A stretch of DNA of 20,023 nt from Clostridiales bacterium (GTDB lineage Bacteria > Bacillota > Clostridia > Christensenellales > CAG-1252): positions 1-20,023 of the forward strand of contig DMCI01000031.1 of the NCBI GenBank assembly GCA_003445835.1, given 5' to 3'. A program made the translations under genes and the position numbers. Of this stretch, positions 1 through 8,216 are shown piece by piece (positions within the stretch are counted from its first letter, which is position 1; the number at the start of each line of letters is the position of its first letter). The notes under the pieces were generated by a model. It made no database searches. It was not told the DNA's origin and saw only the letters and a program-made list of their open reading frames with translations.

Positions 1-357
1 GCCGGCAATATGGCTCAGCTGATGGGTAAGGAAGAGAAGTACGCCCTCATCAGACTCCCCTCGGGCGAGATGAGAAAGGTACCGATCATCTGCATGGCTA
101 CTATCGGCCAGGTAGGCAATATCGACCACGAGAACGTGAACATCGGTAAAGCCGGAAGAAAGCGTCACATGGGTTGGAGACCTACAGTCCGCGGTTCTGT
201 CATGAACCCCTGCGATCACCCCCACGGCGGTGGTGAAGGTAAGTCCCCGGTCGGTATGGCGAGTCCTGTTACTCCTTGGGGTAAGCCGGCTCTCGGTTAT
301 AAGACCCGCAAGCAGAAGAAAGCGTCCACGAAGTTTATCATCAAGCGCGTGAACTAA
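1..357 (+). CDS. rplB: Ribosomal protein L2, C-terminal part (5' truncated)
   Basis: The reading frame is open from base 1, and its first residues [20 protein letters not shown] match the middle of L2, so the gene begins before the window. L2 is a core 23S rRNA-binding protein needed for subunit association and peptidyl transferase function. The visible 118 residues include the conserved late segment [17 protein letters not shown], whose His residue lies near the peptidyl transferase centre, and the usual basic C-terminus. The gene ends with a tandem TAA-TAG stop (355-360). It is followed after 11 bases by rpsS, the order expected for the S10 cluster (L2-S19-L22-S3). Identification is secure; only the N-terminal half is missing. 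Confidence 0.98.
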   Translation, partial: AGNMAQLMGKEEKYALIRLPSGEMRKVPIICMATIGQVGNIDHENVNIGKAGRKRHMGWRPTVRGSVMNPCDHPHGGGEGKSPVGMASPVTPWGKPALGYKTRKQKKASTKFIIKRVN

Positions 358-368
358 TAGGAGGGAAT

Positions 369-647
369 ATGAGCAGATCGATTAAAAAAGGACCTTACGT
401 TGAAGAAAGGTTATTGAAAAGAGTCCAGGCGATGAACGACGCTAACGAGAAGAAGGCGATCAAGACCTGGTCGAGGGCAAGTACCATTTTCCCCGATATG
501 ATCGGACACACGATCGCCGTTCACGACGGAAGAAAGCACGTGCCTGTGTATATCACCGAAGATATGGTTGGCTGCAAGCTCGGCGAGTTTGTTCCGACCA
601 GGACCTTTAAGGGACACCCCGGCAGCAAGAGCGCTGCGTCCAAATAA
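369..647 (+). CDS. rpsS: Small subunit ribosomal protein S19
   Basis: This 92-residue protein begins [19 protein letters not shown] and contains the conserved block [20 protein letters not shown], followed by the typical [14 protein letters not shown] end. This is full-length S19, which sits in the 30S head, pairs with S13 and contacts 16S rRNA. The ATG has an AGGAGGG ribosome binding site (359-365) three bases upstream, overlapping the second stop codon of rplB. Its stop TAA overlaps the rplV ribosome binding site, so the two genes are tightly linked. Nothing unusual is seen. Confidence 0.98.
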   Translation: MSRSIKKGPYVEERLLKRVQAMNDANEKKAIKTWSRASTIFPDMIGHTIAVHDGRKHVPVYITEDMVGCKLGEFVPTRTFKGHPGSKSAASK

Positions 648-656
648 GGAGGAAAT

Positions 657-1043
657 ATGGCAACTCGTATTCAAAGTAAAAGCAAAGCCCGCAAGGAAGG
701 CGCGGATCTGCGTCCCAGGGCTACTGCAAAGTATATAAGGATCTCTCCTTTCAAAGTGAGGATCGTGCTCGACATCATCAGAGGTTTGAGCTACACCGAG
801 GCCGCTGCGGTTTTGAAGAACACCAACAAGTCCGCCGCTCCCGTGGTGCTCAAGGTGCTTAACTCCGCTGCTGCCAACGCCGAGTATAAGAATATCAGTA
901 AGAGCGACCTGTTCGTGGCGGAAGCCTTCGCGGATCAGGGCCCCACGCTCAAGAGGATCATGCCGCGCGCTAAGGGCCGCGCATACCGCATCTTGAAGCG
1001 CACGAGCCACATCACCGTGATCATGGACAGCTCGAACAAGTAG
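657..1043 (+). CDS. rplV: Large subunit ribosomal protein L22
   Basis: The 128-residue product carries the L22 core ([20 protein letters not shown], then a conserved hairpin ending in [17 protein letters not shown]). L22 lines the 50S exit tunnel with its long beta hairpin; here the hairpin tip is the region around [12 protein letters not shown]. The family is commonly 110-115 residues. The extra length is an N-terminal segment of about 15 residues rich in Lys/Arg/Ser ahead of the conserved [10 protein letters not shown] block. The start is set by AAGGAGGA (646-653) four bases before the ATG. The gene lies between rpsS and rpsC as expected. Confidence 0.97.
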   Translation: MATRIQSKSKARKEGADLRPRATAKYIRISPFKVRIVLDIIRGLSYTEAAAVLKNTNKSAAPVVLKVLNSAAANAEYKNISKSDLFVAEAFADQGPTLKRIMPRAKGRAYRILKRTSHITVIMDSSNK

Positions 1044-1053
1044 GAGGTTGACG

Positions 1054-1812
1054 ATGGGACAGAAAGTTAATCCTAACGGACTCAGAATTGGAATCAACAA
1101 AGAATGGGAGGCGCAATGGTTCGCCGGCAAGAAGGACTTCGGAAGTTATCTTCTTGAGGACAACCAGATCAGGCACTTCATCAAAGACGTCTACAAGCCC
1201 GAACTTAAGGCTACGTCCGAAGAACCTGTTCAGCAGGAAGGCGAAAAGTTTCCCAAGAAGCTTGACGACAGACCCAGAATTTCCCGCGTGGACGTGGAAA
1301 GATGCGACAAGTATCTCAAGGTCAGAGTGCACACCGCTCGTCCCGGTCTGTTGATCGGACAAAAGGGCGCAGGTACCGACAAGATCCGCGCTGAAGTCGT
1401 CAAGATCACCAAGAAGAACGGACACAACTATCCGACCGTGATCATCGAGTTCATCCCGGTGAAAGTCGCCGACGCGGACGCTCAGCTCGTCGCGGAAGAT
1501 ATCGCAAATCAGCTTGAAAAGAGGACCAGCTTCCGTAGAGCCATGAAGATGGCGATGTCCAGAGCGACCAAAGCGGGCGTGAAGGGTATCAAGACGATGG
1601 TTGCAGGTCGTTTGGACGGCGCGGAAATCGCGCGTACCGAGCAGTATCACGAAGGCTCCATTCCCCTTCAGACGCTGCGTGCGGACATCGATTACGGTTT
1701 TGCCGAGGCGCACACCACTTACGGGCGTATCGGCGTGAAGGTATGGATCTACAAAGGCGAAGTGCTTGTGAAGAAAGCGCAGCCTGCTCAAAAGCAAGGA
1801 GGTGAAGCGTAA
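1054..1812 (+). CDS. rpsC: Small subunit ribosomal protein S3, with lineage-specific insertion
   Basis: S3 binds the 30S head near the mRNA entry tunnel and has mRNA helicase function with S4 and S5. The 252-residue protein starts [18 protein letters not shown] at the ATG at 1054, placed six bases after AGGAGG (1042-1047). An in-frame TTG at 1048 is too close to that site to be the start. The KH domain is visible with the loop IGQKGAG (about residues 101-107; most bacteria have GKGG there). The C-terminal domain is standard ([20 protein letters not shown]). Compared with the usual 215-230 residues there is an extra acidic/Lys stretch at about residues 48-74, between FIKDVYK and [15 protein letters not shown]. 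The stop overlaps the rplP start by one base. Confidence 0.97.
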   Translation: MGQKVNPNGLRIGINKEWEAQWFAGKKDFGSYLLEDNQIRHFIKDVYKPELKATSEEPVQQEGEKFPKKLDDRPRISRVDVERCDKYLKVRVHTARPGLLIGQKGAGTDKIRAEVVKITKKNGHNYPTVIIEFIPVKVADADAQLVAEDIANQLEKRTSFRRAMKMAMSRATKAGVKGIKTMVAGRLDGAEIARTEQYHEGSIPLQTLRADIDYGFAEAHTTYGRIGVKVWIYKGEVLVKKAQPAQKQGGEA

Positions 1813-2249
1813 TGTTAATGCCGAAGAGGGTCAAGCGTAGAAAGGTTTCTCGCGGCCGCATGAAAGGAAAAGCAAATAAAGGCAACAAGATCGCTTACGG
1901 CGATATCGCTTTGGTAGCGGAAGAGTGCGGATGGGTGACTTCGAACCAAATCGAAGCGGCTCGTATCGCAATGACTCGTTTCACCAAGAGAGGCGGTCAA
2001 GTTTGGATCGACATCTTCCCCCACAAGCCTGTGACCAAGAAGCCTGCCGAGACCAGAATGGGTAGCGGTAAGGGTTCGCCCGAATACTGGGTGGCGGTCG
2101 TCAAGCCGGGAAGAGTTATGTTTGAGATGGCGGGTATCGACATCGACGTGGCGAAGGAAGCTTTGAGACTTGCTTCGCACAAGTTGCCCGTCAAGTCTAA
2201 AATCGTTGTGAAGGAAACTCCCGTAGCAGCGGAAGGCGGTGAAGAATAA
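1812..2249 (+). CDS. rplP: Large subunit ribosomal protein L16
   Basis: This 145-residue protein starts [20 protein letters not shown] and contains the family hallmarks [40 protein letters not shown] and [11 protein letters not shown]16 sits near the 50S A site and helps position the tRNA acceptor arm. The ATG overlaps the rpsC stop (TAATG, 1810-1814). Its ribosome binding site AAGGAGGTG (1796-1804) lies inside the last codons of rpsC, which suggests translational coupling. The C-terminus has a short acidic extension ending GGEE. The stop again overlaps the next gene start by one base. Confidence 0.98.
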   Translation: MLMPKRVKRRKVSRGRMKGKANKGNKIAYGDIALVAEECGWVTSNQIEAARIAMTRFTKRGGQVWIDIFPHKPVTKKPAETRMGSGKGSPEYWVAVVKPGRVMFEMAGIDIDVAKEALRLASHKLPVKSKIVVKETPVAAEGGEE

Positions 2250-2455
2250 TGAAAGCCAAGAAATATATGGAAATGAGCACGGTCGAGCTCGATAAGGAGC
2301 TTGCCAAGTTGAAGTCGCAGCTCTTCAACCTTCGTTTTCAACACGCCGCAGGGCAGTTGACGAATAACGCTGCGCTCAAGAATTGCAGACGCGACATCGC
2401 GAGAGTAAACACCATACTTCGTCGCAGAGAGCTCCTCGAGAAGGCTGCGAAGTAG
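2249..2455 (+). CDS. rpmC: Large subunit ribosomal protein L29
   Basis: This 68-residue helical protein has the L29 signature: [19 protein letters not shown] at the start, then LFNLRFQHAAGQLTNNAALK and the end RDIARVNTILRRREL. L29 lies near the exit of the nascent chain tunnel, where chaperones and the signal recognition particle dock. Its start codon overlaps the rplP stop (TAATG, 2247-2251). No strong ribosome binding site is visible apart from a purine-rich GGCGGTGAAG stretch within rplP, so coupling is likely. Length is typical. Confidence 0.97.
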   Translation: MKAKKYMEMSTVELDKELAKLKSQLFNLRFQHAAGQLTNNAALKNCRRDIARVNTILRRRELLEKAAK

Positions 2456-2466
2456 GGAGGTAAGAT

Positions 2467-2730
2467 ATGGAAGCAGTAGAAAGAAATTTGAGAAAGAGCA
2501 GGGTCGGCATCGTGGTCAGCGACAAGATGGAAAAGACCATCGTCGTTGCGGTCGAAGTCAAGTATAAGCACCCTCTCTACAAGAAGACCGTTCGCGTCAC
2601 CAACAAATACAAGGTGCACGATGAAGAGAACGCCGCTCGCATCGGCGACACCGTCGAGATCACCGAGACTCGTCCCCTCAGCAAAGATAAGCGCTGGAGA
2701 CTTGTCGAGATCCTCGCGAGGGCGAAGTAA
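2467..2730 (+). CDS. rpsQ: Small subunit ribosomal protein S17
   Basis: The 87-residue product contains the S17 OB-fold pattern: [18 protein letters not shown], then [19 protein letters not shown] and the conserved [20 protein letters not shown]17 is a primary 16S rRNA-binding protein acting early in 30S assembly. GGGAGG just after the rpmC stop gives a good ribosome binding site. Length and position between L29 and L14 are standard. Confidence 0.98.
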   Translation: MEAVERNLRKSRVGIVVSDKMEKTIVVAVEVKYKHPLYKKTVRVTNKYKVHDEENAARIGDTVEITETRPLSKDKRWRLVEILARAK

Positions 2731-2742
2731 GGAGGCAGCAAT

Positions 2743-3111
2743 ATGATACAACCGCAAACAAGATTGGTAGTGGCGGATAACACCGGCGCCAAAGAGATCA
2801 TGTGTATCAAAGTGCTGGGCGGCTCGTTCAGAAAGTTCGGTAACATCGGCGACGTGATCGTCGCTTCCGTGAAGACCGCAACTCCGGGCGGCACGGTCAA
2901 GAAGGGTGACGTCGTCAAGGCAGTCATCGTCAGATCCGTACGCGGCATCGGCAGAAGGGACGGCTCCCACATCAAGTTCGACGAGAACGCCGCAGTCATC
3001 ATCGACAATCAGAAACAGCCCCGCGGCACCCGTATCTTCGGGCCGATCGCGAGAGAGCTCAGGGACAAAGATTATATGAAGATCATTTCCCTCGCTCCCG
3101 AAGTGCTGTAA
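2743..3111 (+). CDS. rplN: Large subunit ribosomal protein L14
   Basis: This 122-residue protein is an unmodified L14: [20 protein letters not shown] at the start, [19 protein letters not shown] and [17 protein letters not shown] in the middle, and the [12 protein letters not shown] and [13 protein letters not shown] blocks near the end. L14 forms part of the intersubunit bridge and is the docking site of the silencing factor RsfS. AAGGAGG immediately follows the rpsQ stop. Nothing unusual is seen. Confidence 0.98.
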   Translation: MIQPQTRLVVADNTGAKEIMCIKVLGGSFRKFGNIGDVIVASVKTATPGGTVKKGDVVKAVIVRSVRGIGRRDGSHIKFDENAAVIIDNQKQPRGTRIFGPIARELRDKDYMKIISLAPEVL

Positions 3112-3121
3112 GGAGGACATT

Positions 3122-3589
3122 ATGGAGATTAAGAAAGGCGATACCGTAGTGATACTCACCGGTAAAGATAAAGGCAAGAAGGGCGCCGTCATCAAAGCAA
3201 GTCCCGCCGACAAGAAAGTCGTCGTGGAAGGGCTCAACATGGTGACCAAGCACGTAAAGCCGAGAGGTGCAAACCAACCCGGCGGCAAAGTGGACCAGCC
3301 CGCGGCGATCGACGTTTCCAACGTGATGCTCGTTTGCCCCGTGTGCGGCAAGGCGACCAAAGTGGCGCACGAAGCTCAGGACGGCAAGAACGTTCGCAAG
3401 TGCAAGAAGTGCGGCGCGGTGCTTGACGGCAAGGCTGTCGCGCCCAAGAAGGCGACCGCCAAGAAAGCTACCGCGAAAAAGAGCGTGAAGAAGGCCGACG
3501 CAGAACTCCCCGCGGAGGAAGCCCCGGCGACCGAAACAGCCGCTCCCAAGAAGGCCGTCAGAAAGACGACCAAGAAGACGGCTGAGTAA
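3122..3589 (+). CDS. rplX: Large subunit ribosomal protein L24 with zinc ribbon and long charged tail
   Basis: L24 starts 50S assembly by binding the 5' end of 23S rRNA. The N-terminal KOW domain is clear (residues 1-35, [18 protein letters not shown]), followed by the loop [16 protein letters not shown]. Cys72, Cys75, Cys94 and Cys97 form two CxxC pairs, consistent with the zinc-binding form of L24 found in many Firmicutes. The family is usually 100-115 residues. This one has 155, the excess being a low-complexity tail from about residue 104, with Lys/Ala repeats ([10 protein letters not shown]), an acidic Pro/Glu/Ala centre and a second Lys-rich end. The frame stays open without irregularity to the stop, and rplE follows, so the tail is genuine rather than a frameshift product. 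Confidence 0.97.
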   Translation: MEIKKGDTVVILTGKDKGKKGAVIKASPADKKVVVEGLNMVTKHVKPRGANQPGGKVDQPAAIDVSNVMLVCPVCGKATKVAHEAQDGKNVRKCKKCGAVLDGKAVAPKKATAKKATAKKSVKKADAELPAEEAPATETAAPKKAVRKTTKKTAE

Positions 3590-3603
3590 GGAGGAAAAGC
3601 GTC

Positions 3604-4194
3604 ATGGCAGAAAAGAAAAAGACCGCAGTCGCTGCGGATAACGGCAAAAGAGAATACAGACTGAAGACGTTGTACACCGAAAAGGTCGTGCCCGCTCTGA
3701 TGGCTAAATTCAATTACAGCAACATCAACGAAGTTCCCAAGCTCGAAAAGATCGTTTTGAACATGGGTCTCGGCGACGAGAAGGACAACTCCAAGAGCTT
3801 CCAACTCGCCGTGGAAGAGCTTAAGCTCATCAGCGGCCAAAAGCCCATCGTCACCAAGGCGAAGAAGAGCGTTGCGAACTTCAAAGTCAGGGAAGGTCAA
3901 AACATCGGCGCAAAGGTCACCCTTCGTGCCGGCAAGATGTACGACTTCCTCGATAAGCTTATGAGCATCGTTCTCCCCCGCGTGAGAGACTTCAAGGGCG
4001 TGCCCACCAAGTCTTTCGACGGCAGAGGTAACTATGCGATGGGTCTCAAAGAGCAGCTCATCTTCCCGGAGATCTCCTACGATCAGGTCGAGAAGACGAG
4101 AGGTCTCGATATATGCGTAGTCACCACGGCAAAGACGGACGAAGAAGCCAAGGCTCTCCTTGACCTCCTCGGCATGCCCTTTGTGCGTAACTAA
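3604..4194 (+). CDS. rplE: Large subunit ribosomal protein L5
   Basis: L5 binds 5S rRNA in the central protuberance. The core is standard: [50 protein letters not shown], and [18 protein letters not shown] near the C-terminus. The protein has 196 residues compared with about 180 in most bacteria. The difference is an N-terminal Lys/Ala stretch of about 17 residues ([20 protein letters not shown]). AAGGAGG (3588-3594) is nine bases before this ATG, supporting the longer start. The next in-frame Met is M33, inside the conserved core. Confidence 0.97.
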   Translation: MAEKKKTAVAADNGKREYRLKTLYTEKVVPALMAKFNYSNINEVPKLEKIVLNMGLGDEKDNSKSFQLAVEELKLISGQKPIVTKAKKSVANFKVREGQNIGAKVTLRAGKMYDFLDKLMSIVLPRVRDFKGVPTKSFDGRGNYAMGLKEQLIFPEISYDQVEKTRGLDICVVTTAKTDEEAKALLDLLGMPFVRN

Positions 4195-4208
4195 CGGAGG
4201 TAGAAAGA

Positions 4209-4394
4209 ATGGCAAGAACCGCTCTTAAAAATAAGCAGAAACGGACTCAAAAGTTCTCCACTCGCGAGTACACGAGATGCTCCATTTGCGGCAGACCGCA
4301 CGCTGTCTTGAAGAAGTACGGCATCTGCAGGGTTTGCTTCAGAGAGCTCGCGTACAAGGGTCAGATCCCCGGCGTGAAGAAGTCGAGTTGGTAA
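4209..4394 (+). CDS. rpsZ: Small subunit ribosomal protein S14, zinc-binding short type
   Basis: This 61-residue protein is the short zinc-dependent S14 (type Z) typical of Firmicutes, Actinobacteria and other lineages. Cys24, Cys27, Cys40 and Cys43 (CSIC and CRVC) form the metal site. The end [11 protein letters not shown] is diagnostic. S14 is a late 30S head assembly protein near the decoding region. Many genomes also have a Cys-free paralogue used in zinc starvation; none lies in this window. CGGAGGTAG just upstream serves as ribosome binding site. Confidence 0.97.
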   Translation: MARTALKNKQKRTQKFSTREYTRCSICGRPHAVLKKYGICRVCFRELAYKGQIPGVKKSSW

Positions 4395-4410
4395 TAAGGA
4401 GGAAATAGAT

Positions 4411-4806
4411 ATGGTAGTGACCGATCCTATTGCGGATATGCTCACGAGAATAAGGAACGCCCTTACCTCGAAGCATGCCGACGTCAAGATCCCTGCTTCC
4501 AAGGTGAAATCCGCCATCGCGGACATCCTCTTGGAGGAAGGATATATTGAATCCGTCGAGAAAGTCGAAGACGGAGTGAACAGTTACTTGAACATTACTT
4601 TGAAGTACGGCTCGGGCAAAAGCGTTATCAACGGTTTGAAGCGCGTCAGCAAGCCCGGTCTCAGAGTGTACGCGAATTGCGAAGAGCTCCCCAAGGTCCT
4701 TGGCGGTCTCGGCATCGCGATCATCTCCACTTCGAAGGGTATTATGACGGACAAAAAGGCTCGCCTTGCCAACGTCGGCGGCGAAGTCATGGCGTACGTT
4801 TGGTAA
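4411..4806 (+). CDS. rpsH: Small subunit ribosomal protein S8
   Basis: The 131-residue protein starts [20 protein letters not shown] after a short MVVT lead. It contains the S8 C-terminal signature [14 protein letters not shown] followed by [12 protein letters not shown]8 binds the central domain of 16S rRNA and in E. coli represses the spc operon by binding its mRNA. No site could be assigned by eye here. AAGGAGGA precedes the ATG by a normal distance. Length and position are standard. Confidence 0.98.
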   Translation: MVVTDPIADMLTRIRNALTSKHADVKIPASKVKSAIADILLEEGYIESVEKVEDGVNSYLNITLKYGSGKSVINGLKRVSKPGLRVYANCEELPKVLGGLGIAIISTSKGIMTDKKARLANVGGEVMAYVW

Positions 4807-4819
4807 GGGAGGTAGAAGA

Positions 4820-5362
4820 ATGTCAAGAATCGGAAGACTTCCCGTTGAAATTCCCGCAGGCGTGACCATCACGCTCGGCGAGAATAATTTGGTTACGGTG
4901 AAAGGTCCCCTCGGCACCATCTCCCGCACCATGCATCCCACCTCGACCATCACGATCGAGGGCAATCACCTGCACGTCGCTCGTCCCGACGATACCAAGG
5001 AGCATAAGGCGATCCACGGTCTCACCCGCGTTTTGATCAACAATATGGTCCTCGGCGTCACCAAGGGCTTCAGCAAGACCCTCGTCGTCAACGGCGTCGG
5101 TTACAAAGTCAGCGTCGAAGGCAACAAAGTCGTCTTCAACGTGGGCTTCTCGCACAGCGTGCCCGTGCAGATCCCGGATGGCATCAAAGCCAAGGCGGAA
5201 AACGGTCTTGAGCTTACCGTCACCGGTATCGATAAAGAACTCGTCGGACAGTTTGCGGCAAACCTCCGCGACATCAAGAGACCTGACCCCTATCACATTT
5301 ACGGCATCCGTTATAAGGATGAAGTCATCGTGAAGAAGGTCGGTAAGACTGCGGGTAAATAA
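4820..5362 (+). CDS. rplF: Large subunit ribosomal protein L6
   Basis: The start at 4820 gives MSRIGRLPVEIPAGVTITLG, the conserved L6 N-terminus, with GGGAGGT (4807-4813) upstream. The frame is open further upstream to 4766, but that would overlap rpsH and add non-conserved residues. At 180 residues the length is standard. Two tandem L6 folds are present, with the C-terminal signature RDIKRPDPYHIYGIRYKDE. L6 lies near the factor-binding centre of the 50S subunit. Confidence 0.97.
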   Translation: MSRIGRLPVEIPAGVTITLGENNLVTVKGPLGTISRTMHPTSTITIEGNHLHVARPDDTKEHKAIHGLTRVLINNMVLGVTKGFSKTLVVNGVGYKVSVEGNKVVFNVGFSHSVPVQIPDGIKAKAENGLELTVTGIDKELVGQFAANLRDIKRPDPYHIYGIRYKDEVIVKKVGKTAGK

Positions 5363-5376
5363 AGGAGTGAACTGAA

Positions 5377-5745
5377 ATGATTACGAAGATTGATAAGAAT
5401 TCCGAGAGGATCAAGAGGCATAAGCGCATCAGAAATAAGATAAGCGGCACGCCGGAGCGTCCCCGTTTGTCCGTTTTCAGAAGCACTAATCACATCTACG
5501 CGCAGATCATCGACGACGTGAACGGCGTCACCCTCGTCGCAGCTTCCACGGTGGAAAAGTCCGTTGCCGAAGCGGTGAAGGAGATGACCAAGAGCGAACA
5601 GGCCAAGTACGTCGGCGGCGAAATCGGCCGTCGTGCCCTCGAGAAGGGAGTCAAAACTGTCGTTTTTGACAGAAGCGGCTACCTTTACATGGGCCGTCTT
5701 GAGGCTCTTGCCGAAGGCGCAAGAGAAGCCGGTTTGCAGTTCTAA
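5377..5745 (+). CDS. rplR: Large subunit ribosomal protein L18
   Basis: This 122-residue protein has the L18 features: a basic N-terminus with [34 protein letters not shown], then [20 protein letters not shown] and the end [18 protein letters not shown]18 carries 5S rRNA to the central protuberance together with L5. AAAGGAGTG precedes the ATG. The gene is in its usual place between L6 and S5, and nothing is odd. Confidence 0.98.
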   Translation: MITKIDKNSERIKRHKRIRNKISGTPERPRLSVFRSTNHIYAQIIDDVNGVTLVAASTVEKSVAEAVKEMTKSEQAKYVGGEIGRRALEKGVKTVVFDRSGYLYMGRLEALAEGAREAGLQF

Positions 5746-5756
5746 GGAGGTACAGT

Positions 5757-6293
5757 ATGGCAAGGCGTGATGAAAAATTCAGCAAAGACAGAGAAGTAAA
5801 GGACGGATTCGACAAGGTCACGATCGCGATGAACCGCGTTACCAAGGTCGTTAAAGGTGGTAGGACGATGCGTCAAGCCGCTTTGATCGTCGTTGGCGAC
5901 AAGAACGGACAAGTCGGTTTGGGCATGGGCAAAGCAGCCGAAGCTACCGACGCGATCGAAAAGGCAACGACCGCCGCGAAGAACAGCTTGATCAAGGTGC
6001 CCATGGTCGGTTCGACCATCCCCCACCAGATCACCGGTGTCTTCGGACGCGGCAAAGTGCTTTTGATGCCTGCCGAAGCCGGTACCGGCGTTATCGCCGG
6101 CGGTCCCGTGCGTGCCGTTTTGGAAATGGCCGGCATTCAGGATATCCGCACCAAGGCGATCGGCACCAACAACCCCATCAACTGCGCAAAGGCGACGATG
6201 AACGGACTTTCCCGTTTGATGACCGCCGAGCAGATCGCGGCTCTCCGCGGTAAGACCGTTGAGGAGATCCTCGGTAAGGAGGAACAAAAGTAA
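5757..6293 (+). CDS. rpsE: Small subunit ribosomal protein S5
   Basis: S5 (178 residues) has the double-stranded RNA-binding type N-terminal domain (about 20-85: [39 protein letters not shown]) and the C-terminal domain with [20 protein letters not shown] and [16 protein letters not shown]. It helps set decoding fidelity and contributes to mRNA unwinding with S3 and S4. In most bacteria the position read here as TMRQ is more basic and aromatic (RRFRF), a small local divergence. AAGGAGGT precedes the ATG. The stop overlaps the rpmD start by one base (TAATG at 6291-6295). Confidence 0.98.
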   Translation: MARRDEKFSKDREVKDGFDKVTIAMNRVTKVVKGGRTMRQAALIVVGDKNGQVGLGMGKAAEATDAIEKATTAAKNSLIKVPMVGSTIPHQITGVFGRGKVLLMPAEAGTGVIAGGPVRAVLEMAGIQDIRTKAIGTNNPINCAKATMNGLSRLMTAEQIAALRGKTVEEILGKEEQK

Positions 6294-6475
6294 TGGCTAA
6301 GATCAAAGTTACTTTGGTAAAGAGCACGATCGGCGCGCTCGAGAAACAGAAGGCGAACGTGGCTGCGCTCGGGCTGCACAAAGTAGGCAGCTTTAAGGTG
6401 CATGAGGACAATGCGACCACGCGCGGCATGATTAAGGTAGTCTCTCATCTCGTTAAGGTTGAGAATGCCGACTGA
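6293..6475 (+). CDS. rpmD: Large subunit ribosomal protein L30
   Basis: This 60-residue protein fits L30: [20 protein letters not shown], then [20 protein letters not shown] and [14 protein letters not shown]30 is a small 23S-binding protein of the 50S subunit. The ATG overlaps the rpsE stop and the GGTAAGGAGGAA ribosome binding site lies within the last rpsE codons, so translation is probably coupled. The TGA stop is embedded in the rplO ribosome binding site. Confidence 0.97.
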   Translation: MAKIKVTLVKSTIGALEKQKANVAALGLHKVGSFKVHEDNATTRGMIKVVSHLVKVENAD

Positions 6476-6488
6476 GGAGGTAAACACT

Positions 6489-6932
6489 ATGAAATTGCAT
6501 ACTATTGCTCCCGCTGTGGGTTCCAAAACAGACGCGAAGAGACTCGGCAGAGGTATCGGTTCCGGGCTCGGCAAGACGTCAGGTAAGGGACACAAGGGAC
6601 AGTGGGCCAGAAGCGGCGGCGGTGTGCGTCCCGGCTTCGAGGGCGGACAAATGCCCTTGACCAGGCGCCTTCCGAAGCGCGGCTTCACCAACATCTTTAA
6701 GAAAGAGTACAACATCGTCAACCTTTGGGATCTCGAGTGCTTTGAAGATAACGCCGTGATCAACGAGGAAGTTCTCCTCGGCACCGGTATCCTCAGCAAG
6801 GCCGCTCCCTATGGTTTGAAGGTCCTCGGCGGCGGCGAGATCACCAAACCGCTTACCGTACAAGCTGCTTACGTGACCGCGACCGCTAAGGAAGCGATCG
6901 AAAAGGCAGGCGGCAAAGTAGAGGTGCTCTGA
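6489..6932 (+). CDS. rplO: Large subunit ribosomal protein L15
   Basis: The start at 6489 gives [20 protein letters not shown], the normal L15 N-terminus, behind GAGGAGGT (6474-6481). The open frame extends to 6459, but that would overlap rpmD. The 147-residue protein has the Gly/Arg-rich rRNA-binding segment ([39 protein letters not shown]) and a compact C-terminal domain ending [13 protein letters not shown]15 is a late 50S assembly protein. The TGA stop overlaps the secY start by one base. Confidence 0.97.
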   Translation: MKLHTIAPAVGSKTDAKRLGRGIGSGLGKTSGKGHKGQWARSGGGVRPGFEGGQMPLTRRLPKRGFTNIFKKEYNIVNLWDLECFEDNAVINEEVLLGTGILSKAAPYGLKVLGGGEITKPLTVQAAYVTATAKEAIEKAGGKVEVL

Positions 6933-8215
6933 TGTTAACTACGCTGATAAATGCCTTCAAAGAGAAGGAAATACGAAAGAAAATGCTGTTAACGCTCCTG
7001 ATGCTGTTGATCTTCAGGCTGGGATGTTTCATCCCCGTGCCGGGTATCGCGTCGGGTAGCTTCCAAAGCCTCGCATCAAACGACTTCTTCAGCATCATGT
7101 CCACGATCACGGGCGGTTCGCTCCAAAACGGGACGTTGTTCGCATTGGGTATCATACCATTTATCAACGCATTCATTATCATGCAACTTTTGACGCTCGT
7201 CATCCCGCCCCTCGACAGGCTTTCCAAGCAGGGTGAGGACGGCAGGAAGAAGATCACGCAGATCACTCGCTATATGGCGATCGTGCTTGCGGTGATCCAG
7301 GGCGTCGGTATCTGCCTCGGTTGGGGCAAAGGTATGTTCGACGCGACTTTCGGCTCCACGGCATTGTCGATGGCACTCGTCATCATCATGTTCGTGGGCG
7401 GCAGCTGCCTCGTGATGTGGATCGGTGACAGGATCACCGAGTACGGCGTCGGCAACGGCACCTCCCTCATCATCTTCGTGGGTATCCTCGCTTCGGCGGG
7501 TCAATCCCTCGTCAGCGCTTTCAAGAACGTCGGCAACGGCGACGTCGCAAAGAACGTTTGGCTGATCATTGCCTTCCTCGTGGTCGTGTTGTTCGTGTTC
7601 GTCTTCATCATCTTCGTGGATCTCGCGGAGAGGAAGATCACGATCCAGTACGCAAAGCAGGTCAAGGGCAACAAGATGTACGGCGGTCAATCCACGCACA
7701 TCCCGATGAAGGTCAACGCCAGCGGCGTTATGCCTATCATCTTCGCTTCTTCCTTCCTGATGTTTCCGCAAATGATCGCCAGCTTCTGGCCGACCAGCGC
7801 GTTCTATCAGTGGTGGGCTAAGTGGCTTGGCATCGGCACCCCGATCTATATCGCGGTCATGTGCCTTTTGATCTTGTTCTTCAGCTTCTTCTACTCTCAG
7901 ATCCAATTCAATCCGGAGGAGATCAGCAAGAACATTCAGCAAAACGGCGGCTACATCCCGGGCATCAGACCGGGCAGACCCACGGCGGAATTCTTGAAGA
8001 AGATCAACAACAGGATCACCCTGTTCGGCGCGATCTTCCTTGCGATCATCGCCCTTATCCCGAGCGTGGTCTTCAAGTTTATCGGCCAGGAGAACGGACT
8101 TGCAAACAGCTTCAGCGCTACCGGTCTTTTGATCGTCGTCAGCGTTGCGATGGAGTTCGATACCCAGTTGCAGAATCAGTTGATGATGAAGCACTACAAG
8201 GGCTTCTTGAAGTAA
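6932..8215 (+). CDS. secY: Preprotein translocase channel subunit SecY
   Basis: SecY forms the membrane pore of the Sec translocon with SecE and SecG. The 427-residue protein has about ten hydrophobic segments. Recognisable blocks include RLGCFIPVPGI near the first membrane span, the plug-side stretch with NDFFSIMSTITGGSLQNGTL, GDRITEYGVGNGTSLIIFVG, the cytoplasmic loop with QYAKQVKGNKMYGGQSTHIP, and IPGIRPGRPTAEFL (ribosome and SecA contact loop). Its ATG overlaps the rplO stop, with GAGGTG inside rplO as ribosome binding site. The length is typical of Firmicutes. Confidence 0.98.
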   Translation: MLTTLINAFKEKEIRKKMLLTLLMLLIFRLGCFIPVPGIASGSFQSLASNDFFSIMSTITGGSLQNGTLFALGIIPFINAFIIMQLLTLVIPPLDRLSKQGEDGRKKITQITRYMAIVLAVIQGVGICLGWGKGMFDATFGSTALSMALVIIMFVGGSCLVMWIGDRITEYGVGNGTSLIIFVGILASAGQSLVSAFKNVGNGDVAKNVWLIIAFLVVVLFVFVFIIFVDLAERKITIQYAKQVKGNKMYGGQSTHIPMKVNASGVMPIIFASSFLMFPQMIASFWPTSAFYQWWAKWLGIGTPIYIAVMCLLILFFSFFYSQIQFNPEEISKNIQQNGGYIPGIRPGRPTAEFLKKINNRITLFGAIFLAIIALIPSVVFKFIGQENGLANSFSATGLLIVVSVAMEFDTQLQNQLMMKHYKGFLK

Positions 8216-8216
8216 T

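Noticed and set aside
1048..1053. TTG two codons upstream as start of rpsC
   Set aside because: It abuts AGGAGG directly, and the ATG at 1054 gives the conserved N-terminus with correct spacing.
411..3360. Long minus-strand open frames opposite rpsS to rplN (up to 340 codons)
   Set aside because: They lie opposite unmistakable ribosomal genes, have no ribosome binding sites, and reflect codon bias on the coding strand.
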